NCBI RefSeq assembly: GCF_001895145.1
Contig: NZ_BDIR01000008.1
Span: 62,001 to 126,000, forward strand
From: Arcobacter sp. LA11
Lineage (GTDB): Bacteria; Campylobacterota; Campylobacteria; Campylobacterales; Arcobacteraceae
Reading direction: 5' to 3'
DNA length: 64,000 bases
The notes beneath the pieces were generated by a model. That model made no database searches. It saw nothing but the letters and a program-made list of their open reading frames with translations, and was not told the DNA's origin. Below are positions 1 through 8,526 of the stretch, piece after piece. The translations under genes were made by a program, and so were the position numbers. Within the stretch, counting starts at the first letter, position 1. Each line of letters starts with the position of its first letter.

Positions 1-378
1 AGGACTAGTCTCCCCAACTAAAACTTTTCCTTTATATATTGCATCTCCTAAACCTTTCATCTCATTTTGTCTTGTATATGTAAAGGTACATTTATCGATA
101 ATATTTCTAATATCTGCTAACATTTTTTCTTTTGAAGAACCTTGTATTTGATGTTCAAGCTCATATGAAATATCAAAATGATCTGTAATTGCTCTTTTAC
201 CTCTTCCTGTAATAACTGACATTACATCACAACCAGCTTCAATGGCTTCTTCTACTCCATATTGAATTAATGGCTTTGTTAATACTGGTAACATCTCTTT
301 TGGCATAGCTTTTGTTGCAGGTAAAAACCTTGTGCCATAACCTGCTGCTGGAAATAAACACTTTGTAATTTTATTCAT
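1..378 (-). CDS. galU: UTP--glucose-1-phosphate uridylyltransferase, 5' part (cut by window edge)
   Basis: Makes UDP-glucose from UTP and glucose-1-phosphate in the cytoplasm, the donor for glycan and glucosylglycerate synthesis. The visible 126 residues begin MNKITKCLFPAAGYGTRFLP, the nucleotidyltransferase signature, followed by the KAMPKEMLPV segment and the IDHFD-like ITDHFDISYELE stretch typical of bacterial GalU. The start is the ATG at 378, preceded by an AGGAGAA ribosome site. The C-terminal part lies outside the window. It sits 19 bases downstream of the glucosylglycerate genes on the same strand, which fits supply of their UDP-glucose, but co-transcription is inferred. Confidence 0.93.
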   Translation of the reverse strand, partial: MNKITKCLFPAAGYGTRFLPATKAMPKEMLPVLTKPLIQYGVEEAIEAGCDVMSVITGRGKRAITDHFDISYELEHQIQGSSKEKMLADIRNIIDKCTFTYTRQNEMKGLGDAIYKGKVLVGETSP

Positions 379-397
379 TTTATATTCTCCTTAAATT

Positions 398-2134
398 TTA
401 TATATATCCCTTAAGCCACATTATTTGATATGGCTCAAGGGTGATTTTTGAATCTTTTTTCTCACTATTTTCATTACAATAATTTGAATTTAATAAATCG
501 CATAATGGAAGTTTTATTTCTTGGGGTAAATTTATAGTTATTTTTTCATTACTAAAGTTGTGTAAAGTTAGTATTCTAAAATTTTTGTTAATATTAAATC
601 TATCTATTGCAAAAACCCTATTGTCAAAATTCAAAAAAGAAAATTTTCCAAAAGGGTTAAATGCTTCTTCATTTATTCTGATAGATATCATTCTTTTGTA
701 TGAATCAAAAATGGTTTTGGCTAAACTTCCAAGTATAGATAACTCCTGTTCAAGCCAATCAATATTGTATTTTTCTCGGTTTATTGTTCTATTTATTCCT
801 GAATGTTTTACTCCATCATGATAATTTTGTGAAGCAACTAATGAATGGAAATAAATTCCTGGAACACCTGGCATAGCAAGAACTGTAGCTTGGGTTACTA
901 ACATCCGTTTAACTCTAAGTAGTTGATCTTCTTCTGGATGTGTTAAGGCATCAATGTAGCTACAATTTAATTCATAAGGTGTTTTACTACCATTTTCTTC
1001 TGTTCTGTAAGAAACTAACCCTCCATGATTTTCTACGTTTTGTACTAATTCCTCAATTTCTTCATCACTTAATATGCCTTTTACAGGTCTAAGTCCTATT
1101 CCATCGTGACTTGCTGAGAAATTAAAGAAACAAACTTTATCACTTGGAAGTTCTAAGGTTTTTGCCCAGCTAGTCAATTTTTCTGTGTTTGCATGGATAA
1201 TAGAATTTAATAAAAGAGGTGGTAATGCAAAATTGTAAACCATTTGTGCTTCATCATCACCACTTCCAAAATATGAAATATTTTCATTATGTGGGACATT
1301 TGTTTCTGTTATTATGATAACTTCAGGAGCAACTTCATGGAGTACTTCTCTTATTAGTTGTATTAGCTCATGAGTTTGTGGTAGATGTACGCATTGAGTT
1401 CCTAATTCTTTCCATATAAAAGCAATAGCATCAAGTCTAATTAAAGTTGCACCTTTTTCAATATAATAAAACATAGCATCAAGTACACTTCTTAGAACTT
1501 TATAGCTTTTATAGTTTAAATCAACTTGGTCTTTACTAAAGGTTGTCCAAATATTATGAATTTTCCCATTGTCATCTATATATTCATGTAGAAGTGGTGT
1601 TGCTCGTGGTCTTACAACTTTACTTAAATCAATTGTAGGATCAAGTTCTATGAAATAATCTTCAAAATATTTATCTCCTGCTAAAAAAGCTTTAAACCAA
1701 TCAGAAAATTGTGAAATATGATTTATTACTCCATCTACCATAATTCTATATTCATTTGATAGTTGTTCAACTTCTCTCCATGAGCCCATATTGGGATCTA
1801 CTGCACTATAGTTTACAACTGAAAAACCATCATCTGATGAGTATGGATAAAAAGGAAGAATATGAATTGAATTTATAATATCTTTTAGATGATTATCCAT
1901 AAACTCTTTTAGTGTATGAAGTGTTGGTTCACTATTTCTTGAAACTTGATCTCCATAAGTGATAAGCACAATATCTTTTTGGCTTAAGTGATACTCTTTT
2001 GAATTGATTCTTTGTTTATACTTATATATTAAATCAACGATACTATCTAACGCCTTTTGTGCAGTTTTTGGAGGATATAGTTTATTTAATCTTTTATTTA
2101 TATTATGTTTTGAATCTGAGATATGGTTTTTCAC
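398..2134 (-). CDS. GH13_18 glycoside phosphorylase, likely glucosylglycerate (or sucrose) phosphorylase
   Basis: A 578-residue alpha-amylase-fold phosphorylase of the sucrose phosphorylase subfamily. Visible landmarks are the barrel start VLITYGDQVSR, the nucleophile in LIRLDA (about D235), the acid/base in IIITETN (about E277) and the stabilising HD pair in ASHDGIG (about 343-344). The subfamily cleaves sucrose, glucosylglycerate or related glucosides with phosphate to glucose-1-phosphate. Its start overlaps the stop of the glucosyl-3-phosphoglycerate synthase by four bases (ATGA), so the pair is translationally coupled. That neighbour makes glucosylglycerate the best substrate guess, with reversible turnover of the solute; sucrose phosphorylase remains possible. 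Confidence 0.82.
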   Translation of the reverse strand: MKNHISDSKHNINKRLNKLYPPKTAQKALDSIVDLIYKYKQRINSKEYHLSQKDIVLITYGDQVSRNSEPTLHTLKEFMDNHLKDIINSIHILPFYPYSSDDGFSVVNYSAVDPNMGSWREVEQLSNEYRIMVDGVINHISQFSDWFKAFLAGDKYFEDYFIELDPTIDLSKVVRPRATPLLHEYIDDNGKIHNIWTTFSKDQVDLNYKSYKVLRSVLDAMFYYIEKGATLIRLDAIAFIWKELGTQCVHLPQTHELIQLIREVLHEVAPEVIIITETNVPHNENISYFGSGDDEAQMVYNFALPPLLLNSIIHANTEKLTSWAKTLELPSDKVCFFNFSASHDGIGLRPVKGILSDEEIEELVQNVENHGGLVSYRTEENGSKTPYELNCSYIDALTHPEEDQLLRVKRMLVTQATVLAMPGVPGIYFHSLVASQNYHDGVKHSGINRTINREKYNIDWLEQELSILGSLAKTIFDSYKRMISIRINEEAFNPFGKFSFLNFDNRVFAIDRFNINKNFRILTLHNFSNEKITINLPQEIKLPLCDLLNSNYCNENSEKKDSKITLEPYQIMWLKGYI

Positions 2135-3342
2135 TCATTATCCTTTTGAACATATTCATGAAATTTTTCAGAAAAGTCAGGCATTACTGAACGCACTGTA
2201 ATCCATGGAGATAGTGATGGTATTCCCATTGGATCTTCATAATATTCTTGGGATGCTTCTTTTATAGCTTCTTGAAAAGCTTCAACTGCTTTAATCTCTT
2301 TTTCCCGAATAAAGTTTAAACCGTTTAATTTACTAAGCGCATTGTATTTTGATATTTCAAATCTTGATTCTTGAAAATACGTTGCAAGCAATGTTTTGAA
2401 TGTAGATGGTGAAAAAACAACACCTTCTTGTGCCATAACCCTAAATAATGTTTTGGCTATGTCATTTGACATTTTATAGATACCTCCACCACTATTAGAA
2501 TCACCTAAGTCTTGATGCTTGTGTTCATATGTATCCATGATTTGGGTTTGACAGATTCTTTTGTTTGATGTATTTTTATATACTTCGCTTAAGGTTGATA
2601 CTTCAAGTCCCCATGTGGGAGAAATAGCAATACCTCTTCCCATTGATCTAATAAATGAAAATTCTCCAGATAGTGCATATCTAAAACTTTCCATATATTC
2701 TAAGTATCTACTATGACCATGTACTTTTTTTAGAGAGTTTATTAAAGGGCTATATAAAAGTCTTGTAGCTCTTCCATGGAGTTTATCTGTTACCCTTGAG
2801 TAATAACCTTTATTAAATTCAAAGTCAAGAGCAGGATGAATTATAGGATAGAAAAGTCTTGCGGGAATTTCTCTTGAATAATTAACAATATCACAGTCAT
2901 GAAGTGCAAAAGCATAAGCATCTTTATCTGTTAATCCATAACCTAACATTGTCCATACGTTTCTACCTTTTCCTGGAGTGTCAAGTCCAGGAAAACCTTC
3001 TTGTGTAAGTTCTTTATATAGTTCTTTTATCCTTGGCCCATCGTTCCATAAAACATCGACTTTACAAGGAAGTTCTGCCATAAGTTCTTTTACTTCTTCA
3101 AATTGTTCTTTTGTGGCTTTATCCAATCCAAGTATAATCTTATATAAATATTTTACACTTTTTAATTCATCAATTATTTTATGCATGGCAGGTGTTTCAA
3201 ACTCTGAATATAATGCAGGTAAAAGAAGAACCATTCTTCTTCTTTCACTAAATTTTAAAAGTTCATCTTCCATATCTTCTAAACTTCTTGCTCCAAGGTT
3301 TTGAAGTGTAGTAATTACTCCATTTTGAAAAAAATCTGCCAT
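2131..3342 (-). CDS. gpgS: Glucosyl-3-phosphoglycerate synthase-like glycosyltransferase (GT81)
   Basis: A 403-residue GT-A glycosyltransferase that should transfer glucose from an NDP-glucose to 3-phosphoglycerate, the first step of glucosylglycerate synthesis. The N-terminus MADFFQNGVITTLQNLG, the PGKGRNVW loop (about 123-128), the metal-binding D-C-D in ALHDCDIV (about 149-151) and the NSGGGIYKMSND segment match what I know of the GpgS/MpgS-like family. It lies between the GH13_18 phosphorylase (4-base overlap) and the HAD phosphatase gene, the expected pathway order. Mannosyl-3-phosphoglycerate synthase is the main alternative; galU next door favours glucose. Confidence 0.8.
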   Translation of the reverse strand: MADFFQNGVITTLQNLGARSLEDMEDELLKFSERRRMVLLLPALYSEFETPAMHKIIDELKSVKYLYKIILGLDKATKEQFEEVKELMAELPCKVDVLWNDGPRIKELYKELTQEGFPGLDTPGKGRNVWTMLGYGLTDKDAYAFALHDCDIVNYSREIPARLFYPIIHPALDFEFNKGYYSRVTDKLHGRATRLLYSPLINSLKKVHGHSRYLEYMESFRYALSGEFSFIRSMGRGIAISPTWGLEVSTLSEVYKNTSNKRICQTQIMDTYEHKHQDLGDSNSGGGIYKMSNDIAKTLFRVMAQEGVVFSPSTFKTLLATYFQESRFEISKYNALSKLNGLNFIREKEIKAVEAFQEAIKEASQEYYEDPMGIPSLSPWITVRSVMPDFSEKFHEYVQKDNE

Positions 3343-3389
3343 TTATATTTCCTTTTTATATTGATTATTAATAGATTTTAAATTTGTTT

Positions 3390-4172
3390 TTATTTGTATA
3401 AAATTTCTTTTAAAGCTTCATTCCATCCTTCAGGACCTATTTGTTTTGTTTTTATTAAGCCTTTTTTCTCATAATTTAAAAAAGTACCGTCAAATTTCTT
3501 AATTAGAATTGATATATCTGCACAAGCAAGCATTGTTTTATCATTTTCTCCATCTCCTAGAGCAATTGTTTTATACTTTTTATCAAATGTATCTTCATAA
3601 ATTTTTTGAAGTTTTAAGAGAGCGTTTGCTTTATCTTGTCCTAAAGTAATTAGATGATAAAATCTACCTCCCTTAACGATGTCAAATCCTTCTTTTAAAC
3701 ATAATTTTTTTAAAACTTTAATTTTTGATTCATCTTTTATAATAAAGGGTTCACAAAAATCTCTTTTTTTTGCTAACTTTGCATCTTCTATATTCAGTTT
3801 TGTTAAAAGAGATATTTCTTTTTTATCCATATCTGAAAAACTTTTGATATTAAATGTTTCTTTATACTCATTGAGAAAACTTAATAGTTCACTATAAGTT
3901 TTCCCCATATTTATTTGTTCAAAGTCATTACCTTTAGGTAAAAAAATACCAGCACCATTTTCTACTATAAAAGGATAAGATATTTGAAGTTCTTTTCTTA
4001 GTTTTAAAATCTCATATTTTGTTTTACTTGTAACGATTATTAAAGGAATATTATTTAACTTTAAGTAATCAAGCATTTCTTTTGCTTTTTCAAAACTGTA
4101 TGTTTTATGATCAAGTAGTGTTCCATCTAAATCTGTAAAAACTAGATAATTTTCTGTTTCTTTTTGTAACAT
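3390..4172 (-). CDS. gpgP: Glucosyl/mannosyl-3-phosphoglycerate phosphatase, HAD family
   Basis: A 260-residue HAD-IIB phosphatase expected to remove phosphate from glucosyl-3-phosphoglycerate to give glucosylglycerate. Motif I is FTDLDGTLL (nucleophile about D14, acid about D16), motif II is in IIVTSKT, and motif IV is GDGENDKTML near residue 210. The length fits the MpgP/GpgP group. It is the first gene of the minus-strand run, 47 bases upstream of the synthase, so it is probably transcribed first. Another sugar-phosphate substrate cannot be excluded from sequence alone. Confidence 0.8.
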   Translation of the reverse strand: MLQKETENYLVFTDLDGTLLDHKTYSFEKAKEMLDYLKLNNIPLIIVTSKTKYEILKLRKELQISYPFIVENGAGIFLPKGNDFEQINMGKTYSELLSFLNEYKETFNIKSFSDMDKKEISLLTKLNIEDAKLAKKRDFCEPFIIKDESKIKVLKKLCLKEGFDIVKGGRFYHLITLGQDKANALLKLQKIYEDTFDKKYKTIALGDGENDKTMLACADISILIKKFDGTFLNYEKKGLIKTKQIGPEGWNEALKEILYK

Positions 4173-4359
4173 AATTCATTGTATCAAATTAGTTTTCTTA
4201 TATAATACTTTTTTTGTATAAATAATATCCAACTTGATAGTCTATATTTTATATGTATAAAAATTTACTATATGAAATTTATATTACTGATAGTAATTGT
4301 TAATATTGTATTAATATAGCTTTTATATAATTTTTCAAACAATTAAAAAAAGGGAAAAT

Positions 4360-4926
4360 ATGAAATTAATTAAATTAGGTTTAGCCACAATTTTGACTTC
4401 TGGTGCTTTATTTGCAGGGACTTTTACTGTAGATAAATCTCATTCAAACGTAGGATTTAAAGTAAAACATTTGATGATTTCAAATGTTGTTGGGAAATTT
4501 GATATGTTTTCTGGAACTATTGAATATGATGAGAAAACTAAAACATTGCAATCTATTTCTGGAAAAGTAGAAGTAAAATCAATTAATACGGCAAATGAAA
4601 AAAGAGATAATCATTTAAAAGCAGATGATTTTTTTGCAGCCCAAAAGTATCCATATATTACTTTTGAATCAACAAAAGTTGAAAATGATGAGGTAATTGG
4701 AAAGTTTACTCTAAGAGGTGTGACAAAAGAAGTTAAGTTTGAACTTGAAAATAATGGAACTATAATAGACCATAGAGGTAATACTAAAGTAGGCTTGTCT
4801 TTATATGGAAAAATAAATAGAAAAGACTATGGAGTTTCATATAATAAAGTATTAGAAGCCGGTGGCGTTGCTGTTGGTGATACAATAAGATTAACTATTG
4901 ATTTAGAAGGTCTTTTAAAAAAATAA
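4360..4926 (+). CDS. YceI family periplasmic lipid-binding protein
   Basis: A 188-residue secreted protein with an N-terminal signal peptide (MKLIKLGLATILTSGALFAG) followed by the FTVDKSHSNVGFKVKHLMIS opening characteristic of YceI, a lipocalin-like barrel that binds isoprenoid-type lipids. FTLRGVTKEVKFE and YGKINRKDYGVSYN are further family landmarks. It is monocistronic, with a TATAAT about 30 bases upstream and an AAAGGGAAA ribosome site, and ends in a strong hairpin shared with the convergent sulfite reductase gene. The physiological ligand is unknown. Confidence 0.9.
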   Translation: MKLIKLGLATILTSGALFAGTFTVDKSHSNVGFKVKHLMISNVVGKFDMFSGTIEYDEKTKTLQSISGKVEVKSINTANEKRDNHLKADDFFAAQKYPYITFESTKVENDEVIGKFTLRGVTKEVKFELENNGTIIDHRGNTKVGLSLYGKINRKDYGVSYNKVLEAGGVAVGDTIRLTIDLEGLLKK

Positions 4927-4949
4927 GAAGAGATTATCTCTTCTTATTT
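4921..4949. terminator. Bidirectional hairpin terminator between yceI and the sulfite reductase
   Basis: A near-perfect 13-bp stem (AAGAAGAGA paired with TCTCTTCTT, extended by A/T pairs on both sides) with a 3-base loop and T-rich flanks. It sits exactly between two convergent genes and contains the stop codon of the minus-strand gene. Confidence 0.85.
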
Positions 4950-6518
4950 TTCTAGTTCTACAATATTTAAATAGTTTTTGAACGTAGTTTGATTTAAATT
5001 ATCTTTTTTATATGATTCTATTAAATTAATAATAAAGTCAACTACTTTAGATGCTTCAACTTTAATTCCTGTTTTATGGGCAATTCTACTATCTTTTGTA
5101 CCTTCTAAATGTCCACCAAGAATAAGATCATATCCTTCAACTCTATTTCCTTCTTCATCTCTAACTTTTGTACCTACAAATCCTATATCTGCTATTTGTG
5201 GATGAGAACAAGCATTTCCACATCCTGATATTGCAATCATAATATTTTCATTAAATTCTGGAACTCTTTTTTCTAGTTCTTGTACAACTTCTTTTGAATA
5301 CTCTTTTGTTTCTGTAATACCAAATTTACAAAATTGTTTACCTGTACATGATTGTAATCTAGCCCTAAAAGGTGTTGGATTATATGGATAACCTAATGTA
5401 GCAATTTCATCTGCTAAAGTTTGTGCATCAGTTTCTTTTACTCCATAGATAATAAAGTTTTGTGTAGAAGTAAGTGCTAATCCTTTTACTTTATATTTTT
5501 TGCATAGTTTGCTTATTGTTTGAAAATCATTACCATCAATTCTTCCTGAGTTTGTAGCAAAGCCAATAAAAGATTCTCCTTTTTGTTTTGCTTTATGAAT
5601 ACCAAAATGGTTTCTTTTTTCAAAAGGAGTTATTTTAGGTTCTATTAAACCTTCTTGTAAAGGATAATCTAATTTTTTTTCAATCTCTTCAATAAACTTT
5701 TCTAGTCCCCACTCATTTACTAAGTGTCTAACTCTTGCTTTATTTCTATTTGCTCTGTTTCCATAGTCTCTAAAAATTTCTGCACATGCAACTGTTACAT
5801 CTTTTATTTGTTCTGCTTTTACATATCTGTTAGCTCTATAGGCAATTTGTTTTGACTTTGAAAGGCCTCCCGCAACTGTTAAATCAAATAGTATTTCTCC
5901 TTCATCTGTTTTAAATGCAGTAAAGGCTACATCTTGAACTTCATGTGCTGCTGAATGTTTACCACAACCTGAAATACCTGTTTTATATTTTCTTGGAAAA
6001 TTACAAAACCTATCATCATTTTTATCAAAATAAGTATCTACTTCTTTTACTAAATTTGAAACATCAATGATTTCATCTGGGTCAAGACCTGCAACAGGAG
6101 ATGTCATAATTGGTCTAGGTCCATCTCCTGATGCCATTCTAGAAGTTAAGCCTACAGAATCTAATAATTTAAATATTGCTGGGATATCTTTAATTTCAAT
6201 ATAGTGAAACTGAATATTTTGTCTTGTTGTAAAATCAACTAAGCCTTGGGCATAATCTTTTCCTATTTTTGCCATAACTTCAAGTTGTTCAAGATTCATC
6301 TTTGCATCAACAATCTTGATTCTTTTCATAAAATATTTTTTATCTTCTGTTTCATCATGATTGATATGTGGATACATTCCATACCATTTTAATAATCCAA
6401 TATATTCATCACTTAAAGGAATTCCTTCTTGCGCTTCTTTATACATATCTTCAATAACTTTTAGAGGGTTTCTTGATGCTTTTAACTGTTCTACTGCTGA
6501 TAACTCTTTCTTTTGCAT
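4944..6518 (-). CDS. Assimilatory-type nitrite/sulfite reductase (siroheme, 4Fe-4S)
   Basis: A 524-residue siroheme reductase that reduces sulfite to sulfide or nitrite to ammonia with six electrons. The cofactor-binding cysteines are C391 and C397 (CTGKQFC) and C433 and C437 (SGCGNAC), in the spacing used by ferredoxin-type NirA/Sir enzymes. Two repeated ferrite-reductase half-domains are visible (NIQFHYIEIKDIP and NFIIYGVKETDA). No partner flavoprotein is adjacent, so it is probably ferredoxin-dependent. Sulfite versus nitrite cannot be decided from sequence. Upstream lies a candidate regulated promoter at 6655-6685. Confidence 0.88.
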   Translation of the reverse strand: MQKKELSAVEQLKASRNPLKVIEDMYKEAQEGIPLSDEYIGLLKWYGMYPHINHDETEDKKYFMKRIKIVDAKMNLEQLEVMAKIGKDYAQGLVDFTTRQNIQFHYIEIKDIPAIFKLLDSVGLTSRMASGDGPRPIMTSPVAGLDPDEIIDVSNLVKEVDTYFDKNDDRFCNFPRKYKTGISGCGKHSAAHEVQDVAFTAFKTDEGEILFDLTVAGGLSKSKQIAYRANRYVKAEQIKDVTVACAEIFRDYGNRANRNKARVRHLVNEWGLEKFIEEIEKKLDYPLQEGLIEPKITPFEKRNHFGIHKAKQKGESFIGFATNSGRIDGNDFQTISKLCKKYKVKGLALTSTQNFIIYGVKETDAQTLADEIATLGYPYNPTPFRARLQSCTGKQFCKFGITETKEYSKEVVQELEKRVPEFNENIMIAISGCGNACSHPQIADIGFVGTKVRDEEGNRVEGYDLILGGHLEGTKDSRIAHKTGIKVEASKVVDFIINLIESYKKDNLNQTTFKNYLNIVELEK

Positions 6519-6654
6519 AATTTTTCCTATTTAATATTATTAGTAATAATTGTTATGTTTTGTTAAAATATAAATACCTATATAAAAATACAATCAAAAC
6601 TAAAGTTGTATTCTATCTTTATTTGTATCTTTTTATATTTAGAATAATGTGTAG

Positions 6655-6685
6655 GATATATTTTTTTAGTGTTCTTTTAGTGTTC
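6655..6685 (-). promoter_or_regulatory. Candidate promoter with 11-bp direct-repeat regulator site, facing the sulfite reductase
   Basis: Read on the minus strand: GAACAC TAAAA GAACAC, two perfect repeats 11 bp apart, then 8 bases, then a -10-like TATATC. The same spacing ACAC-N7-ACAC-N8-(-10) occurs at 49555-49588, 53415-53448 and 26624-26652. The repeat replaces a -35 element, as expected for activation by an OmpR-family regulator. It lies 137 bases upstream of the sulfite reductase start. Function is inferred from geometry only. Confidence 0.5.
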
Positions 6686-6732
6686 TGTATGAGAAAAGCT
6701 TTTTTAAGTAAGATTTCTAGTTTTTAAATTTT

Positions 6733-6882
6733 TTATTTTAAAACATCTATCATTTTCTTAGTATAAACTTTTTCTATAAGAAGTAGAGAAATAGATAATG
6801 TTGTAAATACCCAAAGATGTGGGATAAAAAAACTTAATAATATTAAAGAATATAAGCTTAAAATTAAAAGAGAGTTTTTCAT
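6733..6882 (-). CDS. Small hydrophobic protein, 49 residues, likely two membrane segments
   Basis: An ATG at 6882 preceded by AAAAGG five bases upstream opens a 49-codon frame ending in TAA at 6733. The product begins MKNSLLILSLYSLILLSFF and continues through IPHLWVFTTLSISLLLIEKVY, giving two hydrophobic stretches separated by a proline and a short basic tail. No family recognised. Start, ribosome site and the coherent hydrophobic composition favour a real gene, but in AT-rich DNA a chance hydrophobic frame is possible. Confidence 0.5.
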   Translation of the reverse strand: MKNSLLILSLYSLILLSFFIPHLWVFTTLSISLLLIEKVYTKKMIDVLK

Positions 6883-6947
6883 TTTTATACCTTTTAATAA
6901 TATTATAATATATTTATTATTATTGATAACTTATAAAATAACAATAA

Positions 6948-7643
6948 TTAGTATTTATTATTTAAAATTTTAAAATATTTTTCTCTTTTTATCTCTTTTG
7001 CACCTAAACTTTGTAGGTGCTCATTATATACTTGGCAGTCTATAAGTTTTATATTATTTTCTTCTGCTTGTTTACAAAGATGATAAAATGCAACTTTTGA
7101 TGCATCTTTTTCTTTTGAAAACATACTTTCTCCACAAAATATATTATTTATTAATAGACCATATAATCCACCTACTAATTTGTCTTCCAAATAGCATTCG
7201 ATTGAAAATGCAAATCCCAATTTATGAAGATTTGTATATGCTTGAATAAAATTATCATCTATCCATGTTTCATTTTCATGTTTTCTTTTAATAGTCGAAC
7301 AGTTTTTGATAACTTTTTCAAAGTTTTCATTTGATTTAATTTTAAAGTTTTTATTTTTAATTGTTCTATTAAGGCTTTTTGAAACCTTAAATTCATTTGG
7401 GTATAAAACCATTCTTTTATTTGGACTATACCAATGTATATGATTATATTCATCAATAAACCAAGGAAAAATTCCTTTTTCATAAGCATTGATAATTCTT
7501 TGAGGATGAAAATCTCCCCCTACAGCTACGAGATCATCTTTCATCATTTCTTCACTTGGGAAATCAAAATTATCTTGATCTAGTAAGTAGATAGAGTGTT
7601 CTTTATCTAATAATTCCATAAAGTGAATAGTACTAAAAGTCAC
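6948..7643 (-). CDS. aat: Leucyl/phenylalanyl-tRNA--protein transferase
   Basis: Adds Leu or Phe from charged tRNA to N-terminal Arg/Lys residues, marking proteins for ClpSA degradation by the N-end rule. Visible landmarks are DDLVAVGGDFHPQRIINAYEKGIFPWF, IHWYSPNKRMVL, ETWIDDNFIQAYTNLHKLGFAFSIE, and GGLYGLLINNIFCGESMFS, all standard for Aat. Two starts are possible: GTG at 7643 and ATG at 7619; neither has a clear ribosome site, and the family core begins soon after the second. clpS/clpA are not nearby. It follows the receiver-like gene by 20 bases. Confidence 0.92.
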   Translation of the reverse strand: MTFSTIHFMELLDKEHSIYLLDQDNFDFPSEEMMKDDLVAVGGDFHPQRIINAYEKGIFPWFIDEYNHIHWYSPNKRMVLYPNEFKVSKSLNRTIKNKNFKIKSNENFEKVIKNCSTIKRKHENETWIDDNFIQAYTNLHKLGFAFSIECYLEDKLVGGLYGLLINNIFCGESMFSKEKDASKVAFYHLCKQAEENNIKLIDCQVYNEHLQSLGAKEIKREKYFKILNNKY

Positions 7644-7663
7644 TAAAAAAGAGAGTTAAAATA

Positions 7664-8254
7664 TTAGTAGTTTGTAACAATTCTAATTTTTTCGTTGTCT
7701 TCTACTTCATATTTTATATTATTATGTTGTAGTTGTTCAATTATATATACTAAAATTGATATAGACATTGGTTCAGATTTTAATATTTTATTTTTTTTAT
7801 CAAATTCAAATTTGAAATATGGATATTCATTTATTATAGATTTTTTTACTTTTTCTATTTGAAATTCAAATTCACTTTTATTGAAACTTTCACATTTGAA
7901 GTTTTTGCTAATAATTTTACTTAATTGAACTTGATTTAGAGGTTTTATAATTGTATCTTTGTTGAACTCTTTTTTACATTTTTCACAGTTCTTTTCATCT
8001 ATACAATCAAAATTATCATTTAATAGATATATTCTCTGTTTTGGATCTATTTCTAAAAGTTTTTTTGCAATTTTTTTACCTATATCATCGGTATAATCAA
8101 TAAATAGTTTGTCATAATTATGTTTTTTAGACATCTGGATACAATCTTTATAATCTGACACTTTATCTATTATTGTTTCAATTGGAAATGCTTCAATCAT
8201 GGATGATAATTTATTTAAATCACTTAAATTATTATCATATATTAAAATTCTCAT
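7664..8254 (-). CDS. Receiver-like protein with a cysteine cluster, unknown output
   Basis: A 196-residue protein whose first 110 residues resemble a CheY receiver: acidic pocket at D7 (IYDNN), candidate phospho-acceptor D53 (KLFIDYTDD) and conserved lysine K104 (TIIKPL). The usual DxxMPxxxG loop is not recognisable, and the beta4-alpha4 region carries C84-x5-C90-x2-C93, atypical for receivers and suggestive of metal or redox binding. The C-terminal 90 residues, ending in a short alpha/beta segment, match no family I know. It may be co-transcribed with aat. Confidence 0.6.
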   Translation of the reverse strand: MRILIYDNNLSDLNKLSSMIEAFPIETIIDKVSDYKDCIQMSKKHNYDKLFIDYTDDIGKKIAKKLLEIDPKQRIYLLNDNFDCIDEKNCEKCKKEFNKDTIIKPLNQVQLSKIISKNFKCESFNKSEFEFQIEKVKKSIINEYPYFKFEFDKKNKILKSEPMSISILVYIIEQLQHNNIKYEVEDNEKIRIVTNY

Positions 8255-8526
8255 TACGAAAACCTTCTTTCTTACTATATATTTTATTAGTTAAAAGTAT
8301 CAAAATGTAAAAAACAACTATTAATATTTAATTTTACAATAACTTTGTCTCTGAACTGTCTCATATTTGTAATAATTGTAATATAATTTATTGATTTTGC
8401 ATCAAGATTTAAAGAAGTATATAATATTATTATTTCTTTAAAAAACATAAAGATAATAGAATAGCTATTTTTCTTATTAAAATAATAATAATTATTGGAT
8501 TACCATAATATAAGAGGTATTAGAAT

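Noticed and set aside
558-821. Plus-strand frame opposite the GH13_18 gene, and similar antisense frames opposite other genes
   Set aside because: Each lies wholly within a clearly recognised gene on the other strand, lacks a ribosome site and shows no domain; shadow frames.
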